A stretch of 64,000 nucleotides of DNA from Methylorubrum aminovorans (GTDB lineage: Bacteria; Pseudomonadota; Alphaproteobacteria; Rhizobiales; Beijerinckiaceae): assembly GCF_022179725.1 (NCBI RefSeq), contig NZ_BPRC01000006.1, forward strand, positions 62,001 to 126,000, in the 5' to 3' direction. Below, one piece after another: positions 44,326 to 52,810 of the stretch. Every line of letters starts with the position of its first letter. Position 1 is the first letter of the stretch. Position numbers and translations under genes: made by a program. Under the pieces are notes generated by a model. The model was not told the DNA's origin. It saw nothing but the letters and a program-made list of their open reading frames with translations, and ran no database searches.

Positions 44326-45300
44326 GTTGCTTCAGTGCAGAATAATGGTGCTCGGCACCGGAATGCCGGGTTGACCAAATGAGGTGGCCGGTTCGGCACC
44401 ACACTCCTGGCGGCAATGATCCGTCCACGTCGGCCTCTGGCGACCGCAAGTCCTCGCAAATCGCCCGATGTCATTGATCTTTGAATAATTTTTGGCAGAC
44501 ATCTCGCAATTGGGCGAACGGTCTCCGCTGGCTCCCGAGCCTCCGCTTGGGAGCCAGCGGAGACCGGTCGCCCAAATGTCTGCTCTCTGCGATATCTATC
44601 TGTACATGCGCGTTTTTTTGATGTTGGGTGTTTATGTGTCCTCAGGATCCTGCAGTAGATAACTGGCCTCCTACGCCCGGGCCCGGAAACCGAAACGAAG
44701 AACGGCATCTCGGCAGTTTCGTGTGATGCATGGCTGCCGCCGCCTTGTCGCTAGATTGGTGTTCAAGTCTGCTAACCGCAGCAATCGGAGCACCGCGGCC
44801 GAGCGCTTACCGAAACCAGCCAGTGCGCAGCATCCGTGTGATCCCGTGCGCCCTCATGGGCCATCGCCCCGCGGGCGCGACGCACGTCCATGCACACGAC
44901 GTGGAACACCGCGACTTCGGTCATCCGCCCGCACGGCCGGCCCGCCAGCGCCCGTCTCCTGTCCGCAGCCGATCAGCGACAGGCCGAGGCCACCCAGCGA
45001 CGCCGCCGCGCACGCGCGATATTGGCTTCGCTGATGATGCCGTCGTCCTCGCCGACGACGCATGCGCAGGTCTCAAGCCAGCGAGGCGTCGATATGGGTA
45101 TAGCAGCGCATGAGCCACGCCCGTACGGTCGGTCGCGAGCGGAACCCGGCAGACCGGCCGGCCATCTCGGCAGCTTGCCACGATCCGCGGCTCGCGGGGG
45201 GGCTGGCGATGGCTCGACCACTCGATCCAAGTCGTGACCGTTCCGCCCGAAACCGCTGGCCCGCCCCGGGCGACGTGACCGGCACGTCGGAGCCCTTCGA
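44326..45300. other. Intergenic region after ars operon
   Basis: About 975 bases with several open but unconvincing frames on both strands. Its main feature is the long hairpin at 44495-44583. On the minus strand around 44,900-45,290 fragments such as ETCACVVGEDDGIISEANI suggest a decayed gene, without a family I can name. Confidence 0.45.
44495..44583. repeat. Long inverted repeat (27-bp arms, extended)
   Basis: Arms 44510-44536 and 44549-44575 pair over 27 bases with one mismatch around a 12-base loop. After a 7-base bulge on the left, a further eight pairs follow (GCAGACAT 44495-44502 with ATGTCTGC 44576-44583). There is no immediate T-tract. It could be a strong terminator for the ars operon, a MITE-like element or a recombination site. 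Confidence 0.8.
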
Positions 45301-45813
45301 TCAGCGTGGTCGATCCGGCGGAAGCGGAAACCGCTGCGGCGCCTCCCGCGACCGTCGCTGATGGTCCAGGAGATCCAGGGCCCAATCCGGCCTCGGCGCG
45401 ACGGACGCCTCATACAATTCACGGTATGCTTCAGGTGTCAGCCAAGTGCCGACGGGATGACGTCCGGTCAGGCGCAGGAAGGCGCTCAGCGATAGGCAAA
45501 CCGGCGGCGGCAGGCCGACGACGGTCTGGAGAGCGCAGCTGGAACTCTTGCTGCGCTGTCCCACGATACGCGTGTTGAGGAGGCCCATGGCCCCGGCCCG
45601 GGCATCCGGGCCGACGAGTTCCTCGTCGAGCGGCGTGGGCGTGCCGGGCGTCTCAAGCGCCGAAAGCAACTCGCTCCAGGACTGCCACCCCCACGCCAGC
45701 GCGACGACCTGTCGAGCGGTCGCCTCGGCGATAGGCTGCCGGACATTGGCGAGTTGCGCGCGCAGGGCGTGCACCTTGCGGTTTGCGAAGAAGATCGAGG
45801 ACGGGCGGAACAT
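45301..45813 (-). CDS. Hypothetical protein with plasmid-type helical domain
   Basis: 170 residues. The N-terminus (NRKVHALRAQLANVRQPIAE and VVALAWGWQSWSELLSAL) resembles a small helical domain common in plasmid and conjugation-related proteins, often annotated near glyoxalase-superfamily or antitoxin-like genes. The C-terminal half (LSAFLRLTGRHPVGTWLTPE, LYEASVAPRPDWALDLLDHQ) is unrecognised. It has no close partners. Confidence 0.55.
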   Translation of the reverse strand: MFRPSSIFFANRKVHALRAQLANVRQPIAEATARQVVALAWGWQSWSELLSALETPGTPTPLDEELVGPDARAGAMGLLNTRIVGQRSKSSSCALQTVVGLPPPVCLSLSAFLRLTGRHPVGTWLTPEAYRELYEASVAPRPDWALDLLDHQRRSREAPQRFPLPPDRPR

Positions 45814-46215
45814 CGCGGACCATGGGACTGCGTACGGTGAGCCAATGGATTCAGCTCGCTACGGAGCGGTCAAGGCAACGCCGCGTCGGAAGCTTCGTCG
45901 GGTCGCCCCGGCCAGGACGAGGTCCGGCTGGAAAGGCGCCTTGCCCCTTCAACGCCGCCGCCCAGGCGGCGACTTGGTCCGCGACCTGGGCGACGGTTCC
46001 GTCGCCGAGCGCGGAAGCGGTCGGGTATGTTGTCGCCTGCTCCTCGGCGGCGGCCGACCCACGTCCACCAGGATCTCTGCAATTCGCTGTGGCCATCCCT
46101 CCGCCGTGACGCGAAACTCCCTGTGGATAAATCGCGTCGCCTCGAACCCCGCTTAGATATCCATGTGGACGTGTAACCGTCGGAGGTTAGTGTGGCGCAA
46201 CGGAGGTACGGCACC
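45814..46215. other. Intergenic region, possible small minus-strand ORF
   Basis: About 400 bases. An 81-codon minus-strand frame (45851-46096) includes DGTVAQVADQVAAWAAALKG and might be a small gene, but it lacks a ribosome-binding site and homologues I recognise. Promoter sequence for the gene at 46216 should also lie here. Confidence 0.35.
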
Positions 46216-46749
46216 ATGGGCGACTCGGATTGGGCGGCGGAGCGGGCGGAGGAATACTGGCGGCTCCACGCGGAGCCCGTGCTCAAGCGCGTCGTCATCG
46301 ACGCCTTCCTGTCCGGAACGGCGGCCGTGCCCCCTGCCTTGGCGAACTGGCTGGCTTCGGCGCCCATCGGGCGCGGTGCCGAGGCTGTCACGCCGCCTCC
46401 ACCCCCGGAGCCTGCGCAGCAGGTGCCGCCCGGCGCCAAGGAGGTCGCGGCACCGCAAGCCGGTCCTCGGCCCAAGAGGTCCCCCCGCCCGCTCAAGGGG
46501 GTGAGCGCCGCTGCGTACGACCTCGTCAAGCGCGCAGGCAAGCCCCTGACATCCCGGGAGCTGCTCGGACAGCTGAGGGACTGGGACGGGGGCGAGCGGA
46601 CCGAGGCGCGCGACAATTCCCTTCTGGCCGCGATGCGGCGGCTTCGCAAGGCCGGTTGGGTCGACTTCGACGGGACGCATTACAGCCCGTCGGCGAAGAG
46701 GCCCCGCAGCAAAGGCAGGTCCGGTCCCGCCGGGCCGGGTCGGGTCTGA
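46216..46749 (+). CDS. Hypothetical protein with C-terminal winged-helix-like domain
   Basis: 177 residues from the ATG with GGAGG upstream; a GTG eight codons earlier is in frame. The N-terminal helical part (DSDWAAERAEEYWRLHAEPV) is followed by a Pro-rich linker. A compact domain comes next (AYDLVKRAGKPLTSRELLGQ, then LLAAMRRLRKAGWVDFDG) shaped like the HARE-HTH/winged-helix modules of DNA-modification and transcription proteins, and the tail is basic. DNA binding is inferred. Confidence 0.65.
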   Translation: MGDSDWAAERAEEYWRLHAEPVLKRVVIDAFLSGTAAVPPALANWLASAPIGRGAEAVTPPPPPEPAQQVPPGAKEVAAPQAGPRPKRSPRPLKGVSAAAYDLVKRAGKPLTSRELLGQLRDWDGGERTEARDNSLLAAMRRLRKAGWVDFDGTHYSPSAKRPRSKGRSGPAGPGRV

Positions 46750-46896
46750 TCGCCCGCCCATGGCAAGGCCAATCCATCGCCTCGCAGATCGGCTCCCTGC
46801 GCAGGAAGGCAGGGCGCTGGCGGAGATCGAGACCCGGCAAGCCCGCGGCCTACCGCCCGTTCGACCATCCAACGCAAACATGGACTCGGAGCGCAC

Positions 46897-47643
46897 ATGA
46901 CCACCTCGTTCGGCGACGCGCGTCGCCTGCACGTCCTGTCTCTCGTCGCCCTGCTCTCGGTCGTGACGCCGCCGCGCAGCCGGGCCGCCGACGGAACCAT
47001 GAGCGAGCACGAGATCGCTCCCGGCATGGTCATCCGCGGCCTGGTCACCGCGGCGGGCGCGCGGGCCTTTCGCCTGATCGTGCGGGGAACGCTCGTTGCC
47101 TCCTTGACCGCGAGGGATGGGGCGCCGCCGACCGGGTACTGCCTCGTTGGAGAGTGGTTGTCCGTGCTGGAGGCACTGGCTGCGCCATGGCGCGCGTTCG
47201 CCGGCGAGACCTCGCCGCGGAACTTCGGACCGCCGCGCCGGTCGCATTCCGAGCGCTCACCCTTCGTCGCACGGTTCCCGGCGCGCCAAGCCCGCCTCAC
47301 GGGCCCGAAGCTCGTTCGGTTCCTCGCCGAGTGCACCGCTTCCCTAGGAGCGAAGGACTCGATGCGCGGCGATGAGATCGCCCTCGTCGTCGGCACGCCG
47401 GAGACCCGAGTTCGGATCGCGTGCAGCGGTGCCGAACTTCACGTCCTGGTCCATCGAGAGCGGCGCTTGGTCATGGCCGGCACCCTGTCGCGCCTCGACC
47501 TGAGTCGGCCCGGGCGCACGCGCTGCTGCATCGGTCGCCAGTGGCTGCCCGAGTTGTTGGATTGGTTCTGGGCCGTATCCGACGATGTCGATCCTGCAGA
47601 CCTCGTTCGGTTCTGCCAGGGTGCCGCCTCGGATCGGCCCTAG
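46897..47643 (+). CDS. Hypothetical protein with possible signal peptide
   Basis: 248 residues. The N-terminus (HVLSLVALLSVVTPPRSRAA) could be a signal peptide. The body has balanced composition and mid-protein segments such as PKLVRFLAECTASLGAKDS and GRQWLPELLDWFWAVSDDVD. The frame is well preserved at 750 bases. No family is recognised and no operon partner is evident; the upstream gene ends 147 bases before it. Confidence 0.5.
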   Translation: MTTSFGDARRLHVLSLVALLSVVTPPRSRAADGTMSEHEIAPGMVIRGLVTAAGARAFRLIVRGTLVASLTARDGAPPTGYCLVGEWLSVLEALAAPWRAFAGETSPRNFGPPRRSHSERSPFVARFPARQARLTGPKLVRFLAECTASLGAKDSMRGDEIALVVGTPETRVRIACSGAELHVLVHRERRLVMAGTLSRLDLSRPGRTRCCIGRQWLPELLDWFWAVSDDVDPADLVRFCQGAASDRP

Positions 47644-47789
47644 CCGGCGTCGGCCGATGGCGCCGACGCCCGGATGCAGGGCCGGCCCTCGCCAAGCTTA
47701 AGCTCTCGCCTCTCGGGCCGTGACGTGTGCCAGGAAGGAGCGCAGCGTGGGTGTACGGCGGTCCTTGTGCGTTCGAGGCGCATACCGCC

Positions 47790-47823
47790 AACGAAAAAGC
47801 CCCGCCTGAGCGGAGCTTTCGTT
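47790..47823. terminator. Bidirectional terminator-like hairpin
   Basis: Arms AACGAAAAAGC and GCTTTCGTT around a GC-rich core (CCCCGCCTGAGCGGA), with A-rich and T-rich flanks, lying between the plus-strand gene ending at 47643 and the minus-strand gene ending at 47944. It can serve both convergent genes. Confidence 0.7.
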
Positions 47824-47943
47824 TGAGGGGAATACCCGCGGGCAAACCCCGACCTCCGATGGCGAGCATCTTCGGTCAGCTGAAAAGACGGTGTGACCCG
47901 CCTCCAGCGAGTGAGAGGGATATCGCATATCCGCCTCGCCGGG

Positions 47944-48675
47944 TCAATGATCGAGGCCCAGCACGGTTCCGAGGAGCGCTCGGATGCCGGCGAGCTCGGC
48001 GGGCGAGATGGACGGCAGCGCCGGGCGGCGGTTCACGTTGACCTGCCACAGCCGGACCAGGGAAACGGTATAGATGTGGTCGCAGACGGCCCAAACCGGG
48101 TCGGTCTGGTGGAAGAAGGGATACGTGCCCGGCTCGAACCGGAAATGATGGGTGTTGTTCTCCCGGGGCGGGCTCTTGCTCACCGGCACCACCGTGCAGC
48201 GCCCGGCGGCGCCGGCCGAGCGCGAGGACACGACGATCGCCCGCCGTTCCTTCTGCATCTCCGGCTTCACGAGGTAGGTGAAATCGCACATCACGACCCG
48301 GCCGGGGCTCGGAGCGTGCGGAACCGGCCGCCTGACCTCGGCCGTGCGGCGCGTGACGACCGAACCTTCCAGCGTCGTCAGGAACGCGTCCGCCTTCGCG
48401 GCGGCGATGCCGCCGCGAACCAGCGCCGTCTTCAGCTTGGTCCGCTCGTACTGCGCGGTGGCCTTCTCCGACAGGAAGCAGTGGCGCAACGCGCTGGCCA
48501 CCGCCTCCGCGGCCTCTTCGGCGAAGCCTCCCTCGCACAGCCGGTCGAGGCAAGCCTCGCCGTCGAAGCGGGTATCGGGATGCCGGGAAATCTCCATCAA
48601 TCCGCCGACGGCGAGCGCCTCGCCCTGGGCGAAGCCGAGATCCGTCATGGCCTTGAACATGCGAAAGGCGTGGGG
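47944..48675 (-). CDS. PemK/MazF-like protein with N-terminal helical domain
   Basis: The C-terminal 120 residues (PGRVVMCDFTYLVKPEMQKE, then RAIVVSSRSAG, CTVVPVSKSPP) follow the MazF/PemK fold: a short beta-barrel RNA endonuclease or gyrase poison. About 120 helical residues precede it (MFKAMTDLGFAQGEALAVGG and on). The start is uncertain: GTG 48675, ATG 48660 or further up, since the frame is open to 48999. No antitoxin gene is adjacent, so the N-terminal part may restrain the toxin in cis. The family match is clear; the activity is inferred. Confidence 0.7.
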   Translation of the reverse strand, partial: PHAFRMFKAMTDLGFAQGEALAVGGLMEISRHPDTRFDGEACLDRLCEGGFAEEAAEAVASALRHCFLSEKATAQYERTKLKTALVRGGIAAAKADAFLTTLEGSVVTRRTAEVRRPVPHAPSPGRVVMCDFTYLVKPEMQKERRAIVVSSRSAGAAGRCTVVPVSKSPPRENNTHHFRFEPGTYPFFHQTDPVWAVCDHIYTVSLVRLWQVNVNRRPALPSISPAELAGIRALLGTVLGLDH

Positions 48676-49055
48676 CACCCCGAGACAAATGCTCCTGCCG
48701 ATGGGAAGGCGATGGCGTAGCCCGGGCGACGTCGCGTCGGGCAGGCCGAGGGCGAGCCGATCCGTTCGAAGTCGGCAAACACCTCGGCCGACGCCGTATC
48801 CGCACGCCGGACCATTGTCATCCCACGCCGAAGGGGCCGAGCGCCGCCGGCGCCCGGGCGCCGCGATCATGCCGGGGCCTACCCGCCGTGGATGCATTCG
48901 TTTGAGCGACCAGGCCCGGGGGGGGCGGCACCCGCGCTCGTCATCGAGGCGCCGGGTCCCGCCGCCCGGGCGCGCCGCCTCGGCCTGGTCCCGGGGCACG
49001 TTCCATCCGGCGCCGAGAACGACGGTTCCCGACCTTGCCGCACCGCCCGGCGCGG

Positions 49056-49388
49056 CTATTCGTTTTCATTCAAGAGCGCCACCGCGGCCTCCAGGAGCGC
49101 TCGGAACGCGACCGACTGCCGTGCAGCCGCCTCCACGCGCAGCGTCAGGTTCGAGAAAGCCGCGGGATCCTCCGACGGGTGCGCACCGATGAACCGAACC
49201 GCGGCGAGATGCAGCGCGGGTCTAGGCTTATGTTGCCCTGCCAATAGCTTCGATATGGTCGCCTGGCTCGCGCCGAGGATCTTGGCAAGGGCAGCCTGCG
49301 TAAGCCCGCGCTCTCGACGCACGCGACCGAGGGCAATCGCCAGCGCATGCGCATCCCCGCCGTCAGCCGCCCGCTTGCTTCCGCTCAT
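49056..49388 (-). CDS. XRE-family regulator, divergent to nucleotide cluster
   Basis: 110 residues with the HTH RRERGLTQAALAKILGASQA and the recognition helix TISKLLAGQHKPR, then a helical C-terminus. It is divergent to the seven-gene operon starting at 49434. The 45-base gap is AT-rich and contains direct repeats of CGAAT, so it is probably both promoter and operator for the two directions. This compact regulator class commonly controls defence and toxin-antitoxin modules. Confidence 0.85.
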   Translation of the reverse strand: MSGSKRAADGGDAHALAIALGRVRRERGLTQAALAKILGASQATISKLLAGQHKPRPALHLAAVRFIGAHPSEDPAAFSNLTLRVEAAARQSVAFRALLEAAVALLNENE

Positions 49389-49433
49389 GAAGTCAATAAA
49401 ATCGAATGATAACGAATAATCAAGGCGCGCAGG

Positions 49434-50168
49434 ATGCAGGCTCAGACGTCCGGGAGGACGCGGTCGGTCGCGACGATTCCCGCGGACCCGGAGGCCGAAT
49501 TGATGCCGGGGGTGCGGTGGGGGCGCCCGGAATGGGTGCCGAGTGCCGCGTTCTGGGCTTTCATGGTCGGTCGGGCCAGCGAGCCGGTCGACGGGTTCGT
49601 GGGGCGGGAGGTCAGCCTGGCCCACGAGATCGGCTTCTGTCTGCTCGGGGGCTACGGCATCACGGCCGAGGTCAACCACGCGGTCCATCGCGCGCTCGCC
49701 GCGGATGGGATCTTCGAGCCGGGCCGTCGTCCCGGGGCCGATGAGATCGAGGCCCTCCTGCGCAGGCCGGTCCGCATCGGCGAAAGGTCGGTGCGCTACC
49801 GCTTCCCGAAGCAGAGGGCGGGCAGGCTCGCCGACGCGCTGACGCTCATCGAGACCGATCCTCCGCCGTCGAGCGACGCCCTGGCCTTCCGACGCCACCT
49901 GATGCGCCTGCCCGGCGTCGGTCCGAAGACCGCCTCGTGGGTCACCCGGAACTGGCTGGGCTCGGACGAGGTCGCCATCCTCGACATTCACATCATCCGT
50001 GCAGGCCTCCTGATCGGCCTGTTCGAGCGGCCGATCCGCCTCCCGCGGGACTACGAGGCGCTCGAACGGCGCTTCCTGCAGTTCTGCGTGGCCCTGGACG
50101 CGAAGCCGTCGCTGGTCGATGCCGTCATGTGGCGGGCGATGCGCAACATCGGCCGGGGACCGGTTTGA
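49434..50168 (+). CDS. HhH-GPD DNA glycosylase/lyase (OGG-like)
   Basis: 244 residues. The helix-hairpin-helix MRLPGVGPKTASWVTRN (about 155-171) carries the catalytic-type Lys, and AILDIHIIRAG (about 181) the catalytic Asp, as in OGG1/AGOG base-excision enzymes that remove 8-oxoguanine and nick the strand. No iron-sulfur cysteine loop is present. It is first in the operon and opens a module of nucleobase-related enzymes. In this setting it may process a modified base rather than oxidative damage. Confidence 0.85.
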   Translation: MQAQTSGRTRSVATIPADPEAELMPGVRWGRPEWVPSAAFWAFMVGRASEPVDGFVGREVSLAHEIGFCLLGGYGITAEVNHAVHRALAADGIFEPGRRPGADEIEALLRRPVRIGERSVRYRFPKQRAGRLADALTLIETDPPPSSDALAFRRHLMRLPGVGPKTASWVTRNWLGSDEVAILDIHIIRAGLLIGLFERPIRLPRDYEALERRFLQFCVALDAKPSLVDAVMWRAMRNIGRGPV

Positions 50169-50229
50169 CCGGCGACGGCGGAGGCCGATAAGAAATCAGG
50201 TCTCCTTCACCAGTGGCCGGGCAAGCGGG

Positions 50230-50631
50230 ATGTCGGGGGGCAGCAAGAAAAGTTCGGGCCGTCGCCTGGTCGCGCCGGCCGGTGCAGGGCCGGGCGCGCC
50301 GAGCTCGACCGCCGGATCGGAGGGCGGGAATGCGCCGACGGGCTCGCCCTGCGACCTCAGTTACGACGTCGAACTGACCGGGGTCCGGGCCGACGTCGTC
50401 GCCGTCGTGCGCATCGGCGACGTCCTGGACGTCGCGCTGCACAGGGCGGGTGCGTTCGAGACCGCCGTGTGCCGTACCCGCCCCGCCGGGCAGGTGGTCG
50501 GCACGCTGGCGAACGTCGAAGGCCTCGACGAACTTCTCGGTTGCCTGCGCACCCACCACCGCTACGCGGCGACCGTGACGCAGGTCGGCCGCCTCCTCTG
50601 TCGCGTCGCCATCGCACCGGTGCTGGGTTGA
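50230..50631 (+). CDS. Small beta-rich protein A1 of nucleotide cluster
   Basis: 133 residues. A disordered basic N-terminus precedes a compact domain (YDVELTGVRADVVAVVRIGD, TAVCRTRPAGQVVGTL, ATVTQVGRLLCRVAI). It is homologous to the protein at 52457 (VDLIGVRRDATRGLQAGDVL, TAVCRTADGATVGAL). The pattern recalls HIRAN-like or other small barrel domains, unproven. Its stop overlaps the next gene's TTG by four bases. A1 and A2 each sit directly before a PfkB-NDT gene, so the pair is likely a fixed functional unit. Confidence 0.7.
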   Translation: MSGGSKKSSGRRLVAPAGAGPGAPSSTAGSEGGNAPTGSPCDLSYDVELTGVRADVVAVVRIGDVLDVALHRAGAFETAVCRTRPAGQVVGTLANVEGLDELLGCLRTHHRYAATVTQVGRLLCRVAIAPVLG

Positions 50632-51812
50632 TCGTCGCCGGAGGGTCCTACCTGGAGATCTGCGAGATCCCGCGCTGGCGCCGGCTGTTCGGTTCGGGCG
50701 GCCGTGCCGCCGCGGCGGTCGGGCAGCTCTCGCCGGGCAGCAGCCTTCACACCTATGCCTTCGCAGGCTGGGCCCGCGACGTCGAGAGCTCGATGCACGC
50801 CTGCGGGGTGACGGCGACGGTAATGCCCATCGCCGAGGAGATCAGCTTCGGCTACTTCCATGCCCTGTCGCCGGCCACGCTGCGGCCCGGCGTGCCGACG
50901 CGACACCCGGCCCTCTCGGTCGACGGGCGGGTCGTGCTGCGTTTCGGCTTCGTGGAGGGCGACGCGGTCGTGTCCGCGGAGCGGGCGGTCCACGACCCGC
51001 AGGGCGACGACGTTGTCCCGTTCCGCGCCAACGGGTCCCGGGCCGAGGCCCTGGCCGTAGTCCTGAACGAGGGGGAGGCGGAGGGGGCGACGGGCGAGGA
51101 GGGGCCGGCCGCAGGCGAGGCCGTTCTCGCCCTGCACGCGGCCGACGTGGTCGTGGTCAAGCGTGGCTGCTCGGGCGCGACCGTCCACCGGCCTGGTCGC
51201 GACCCCGTCGCGGTGCCCGCTTATCGATCCGCCCGCGTGTTCAAGATCGGCTCGGGCGACGTCTTCAGCGCCGCCTTCGCGCATCACTGGGGCGAGCGCG
51301 GCCTCGACGCCGCGGCGGCGGCCGACCTGGCGTCGCGCGCGGTCCACCATTTCGTCGACACGCGCTCGCTGCCGCTGCCCGCGGCCGCCGACCTCGCCGA
51401 CCAGGCGCTCGCACCCGTGGGCGGGGAGCCCGGCCGCGTCTACCTCGCGGCCCCGTTCTTCCACATCGCCCAACGCTGGCTCGTCGAGGAGGCACGGGAC
51501 CGGCTGCACGCCCTCGGCGCGTCTGTCTTCTCGCCGTTGCACGACGTGGGCACGGGGGGCGGCGCCGTCGCCCTCGCCACCGCCGACCTCGCGGGGCTCG
51601 ACGGCTGCCAAGCCGTGCTCGCCCTGCTCGACGGGGCGGACCCGGGCTCGATCTTCGAGGTTGGACATGCGCGGGCGCGCGGCATCCCAGTGGTCGTGCT
51701 GGCCGAACGCCTCGACGAGCATCACCTGACCATGCTGGCCGGCACCGGCTGCGAGGTCGTCGACGATTTCGCCTCCGCCCTCTATCGGGTCGTGTGGGCC
51801 TCGCTGCGATGA
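50628..51812 (+). CDS. PfkB-type kinase fused to nucleoside 2-deoxyribosyltransferase, B1 (active-type)
   Basis: 394 residues from a TTG, chosen by analogy with the GTG start of B2. Residues 1-260 are a ribokinase/PfkB domain with the catalytic motif KIGSGDVFSAAFAHHW. Residues 270-390 resemble nucleoside 2-deoxyribosyltransferase: RVYLAAPFFHIAQRWLVEEA, LAGLDGCQAVLALLDG and GSIFEVGHARARG with the catalytic Glu. Together they could phosphorylate a nucleoside and exchange its base. Upstream and downstream overlaps (four bases each) show tight coupling with A1 and the QueC-like gene. Confidence 0.85.
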   Translation: MIVAGGSYLEICEIPRWRRLFGSGGRAAAAVGQLSPGSSLHTYAFAGWARDVESSMHACGVTATVMPIAEEISFGYFHALSPATLRPGVPTRHPALSVDGRVVLRFGFVEGDAVVSAERAVHDPQGDDVVPFRANGSRAEALAVVLNEGEAEGATGEEGPAAGEAVLALHAADVVVVKRGCSGATVHRPGRDPVAVPAYRSARVFKIGSGDVFSAAFAHHWGERGLDAAAAADLASRAVHHFVDTRSLPLPAAADLADQALAPVGGEPGRVYLAAPFFHIAQRWLVEEARDRLHALGASVFSPLHDVGTGGGAVALATADLAGLDGCQAVLALLDGADPGSIFEVGHARARGIPVVVLAERLDEHHLTMLAGTGCEVVDDFASALYRVVWASLR

Positions 51813-52453
51813 GGGTTCTGCTGTTTTCCGGCGGCCTCGATTCGACCGCCCTCGCTTGGTGGCAGAGGCCGGACGCCTGCCTGTTCGTCGATTACGGCCA
51901 GCGGCCGGCGGCGGGCGAAAGGGCGGCTGCGACGTCCATCGCGGCCGAGTTCGGGCTGCGGCTCGAAACGCTTCAGGTCGACCTGTCCGGGCTTGGCCTC
52001 GGGCCCCTGGCCGGCGGGGAGCCCGCCGCGCTCGCGCGTGCCCCCGAATGGTGGCCCTACCGCAACCAGATCCTGGTCACCCTCGCAGGCATGCGCTTCG
52101 TCGCGGAAGGCCTGTCGGAGATCCTCATCGGAACGGTGGCGACCGATGTCCACGCCGACGGACGCGCCCCATTCCTGCGGACGCTCGACCGACTGATGCG
52201 GCTCCAGGAGGGTGGGGTGCGCGTCGTGGCGCCCGCACGGCACCTGAGCGGGCCGGCCCTTCTCGCGGCGTCCGGCCTTCCCGCCTCGGCGCTCGGTGCG
52301 ACATTCTCCTGTCACGTCATGGAATATGCCTGCGGGCAGTGCCGCGGATGCGAGAAGCATCGCGAGACCTTGCGGTCGTTCGGCCTGCGGTCCGACGTGA
52401 AGGCATCCCGCGCGGCCCCGGACCGACCGGACGCGGCGCGGGCGGAGGGTTGA
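51809..52453 (+). CDS. QueC-like PP-loop enzyme
   Basis: 214 residues. The PP-loop SGGLDST at residues 7-13 binds ATP. The C-terminal zinc-type motif (SCHVMEYACGQCRGC) matches 7-cyano-7-deazaguanine synthase QueC, which makes preQ0 from CDG. The rest of the queuosine set (QueD, QueE, QueF) is absent, so it may work on a related base or on preQ0 pathway products. QueC-like proteins also occur in DNA-modification and antiphage systems (dpd, Qat). It sits between the two A-B pairs. Confidence 0.88.
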   Translation: MRVLLFSGGLDSTALAWWQRPDACLFVDYGQRPAAGERAAATSIAAEFGLRLETLQVDLSGLGLGPLAGGEPAALARAPEWWPYRNQILVTLAGMRFVAEGLSEILIGTVATDVHADGRAPFLRTLDRLMRLQEGGVRVVAPARHLSGPALLAASGLPASALGATFSCHVMEYACGQCRGCEKHRETLRSFGLRSDVKASRAAPDRPDAARAEG

Positions 52454-52456
52454 CGA

Positions 52457-52810
52457 ATGGGCGGAGGGCTCCCACCCAAACGCCGCCGCATGCCGTACGG
52501 CATGGGACAGGTCCGGACAGGGTCCGACGAGTGCGACCTGACCTTCACGGTCGACCTGATCGGTGTCCGCCGCGACGCCACGCGCGGCCTGCAGGCCGGA
52601 GACGTGTTGGAGGTGGACCTCGTGGCCGGCGCGGGCGCCAGCACCGCAGTCTGCCGCACCGCCGACGGGGCGACCGTCGGCGCCCTCGCCGCGTTCCGCG
52701 GCCTCGTGAGCCTGCTCGGCTGCCTCGACCAGGGGGTGCGGTTCGAGGCCCTCATCGAGGATGTCGGCGCGACGCGCTGCACCGTTACGGTCACGAGGGC
52801 CGAGGCGTGA
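52457..52810 (+). CDS. Small beta-rich protein A2 of nucleotide cluster
   Basis: 117 residues, homologous to A1 (50230) over about 95 residues, including CDLTFTVDLIGVRRDATRG, then TAVCRTADGATVGALAAF and SLLGCLDQGVRFEALIEDVG. The basic N-terminal extension is shorter. It starts three bases after queC and its stop overlaps the GTG of B2 by four bases. Position and homology mark it as the second copy of the A-B unit. Confidence 0.72.
   Translation: MGGGLPPKRRRMPYGMGQVRTGSDECDLTFTVDLIGVRRDATRGLQAGDVLEVDLVAGAGASTAVCRTADGATVGALAAFRGLVSLLGCLDQGVRFEALIEDVGATRCTVTVTRAEA

Noticed and set aside
46230..47375. 381-codon plus-strand frame
   Set aside because: It spans two better-supported genes in other frames and is Arg-rich throughout.
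50562..51725. 387-codon minus-strand frame opposite B1
   Set aside because: Shadow of the PfkB-NDT gene.
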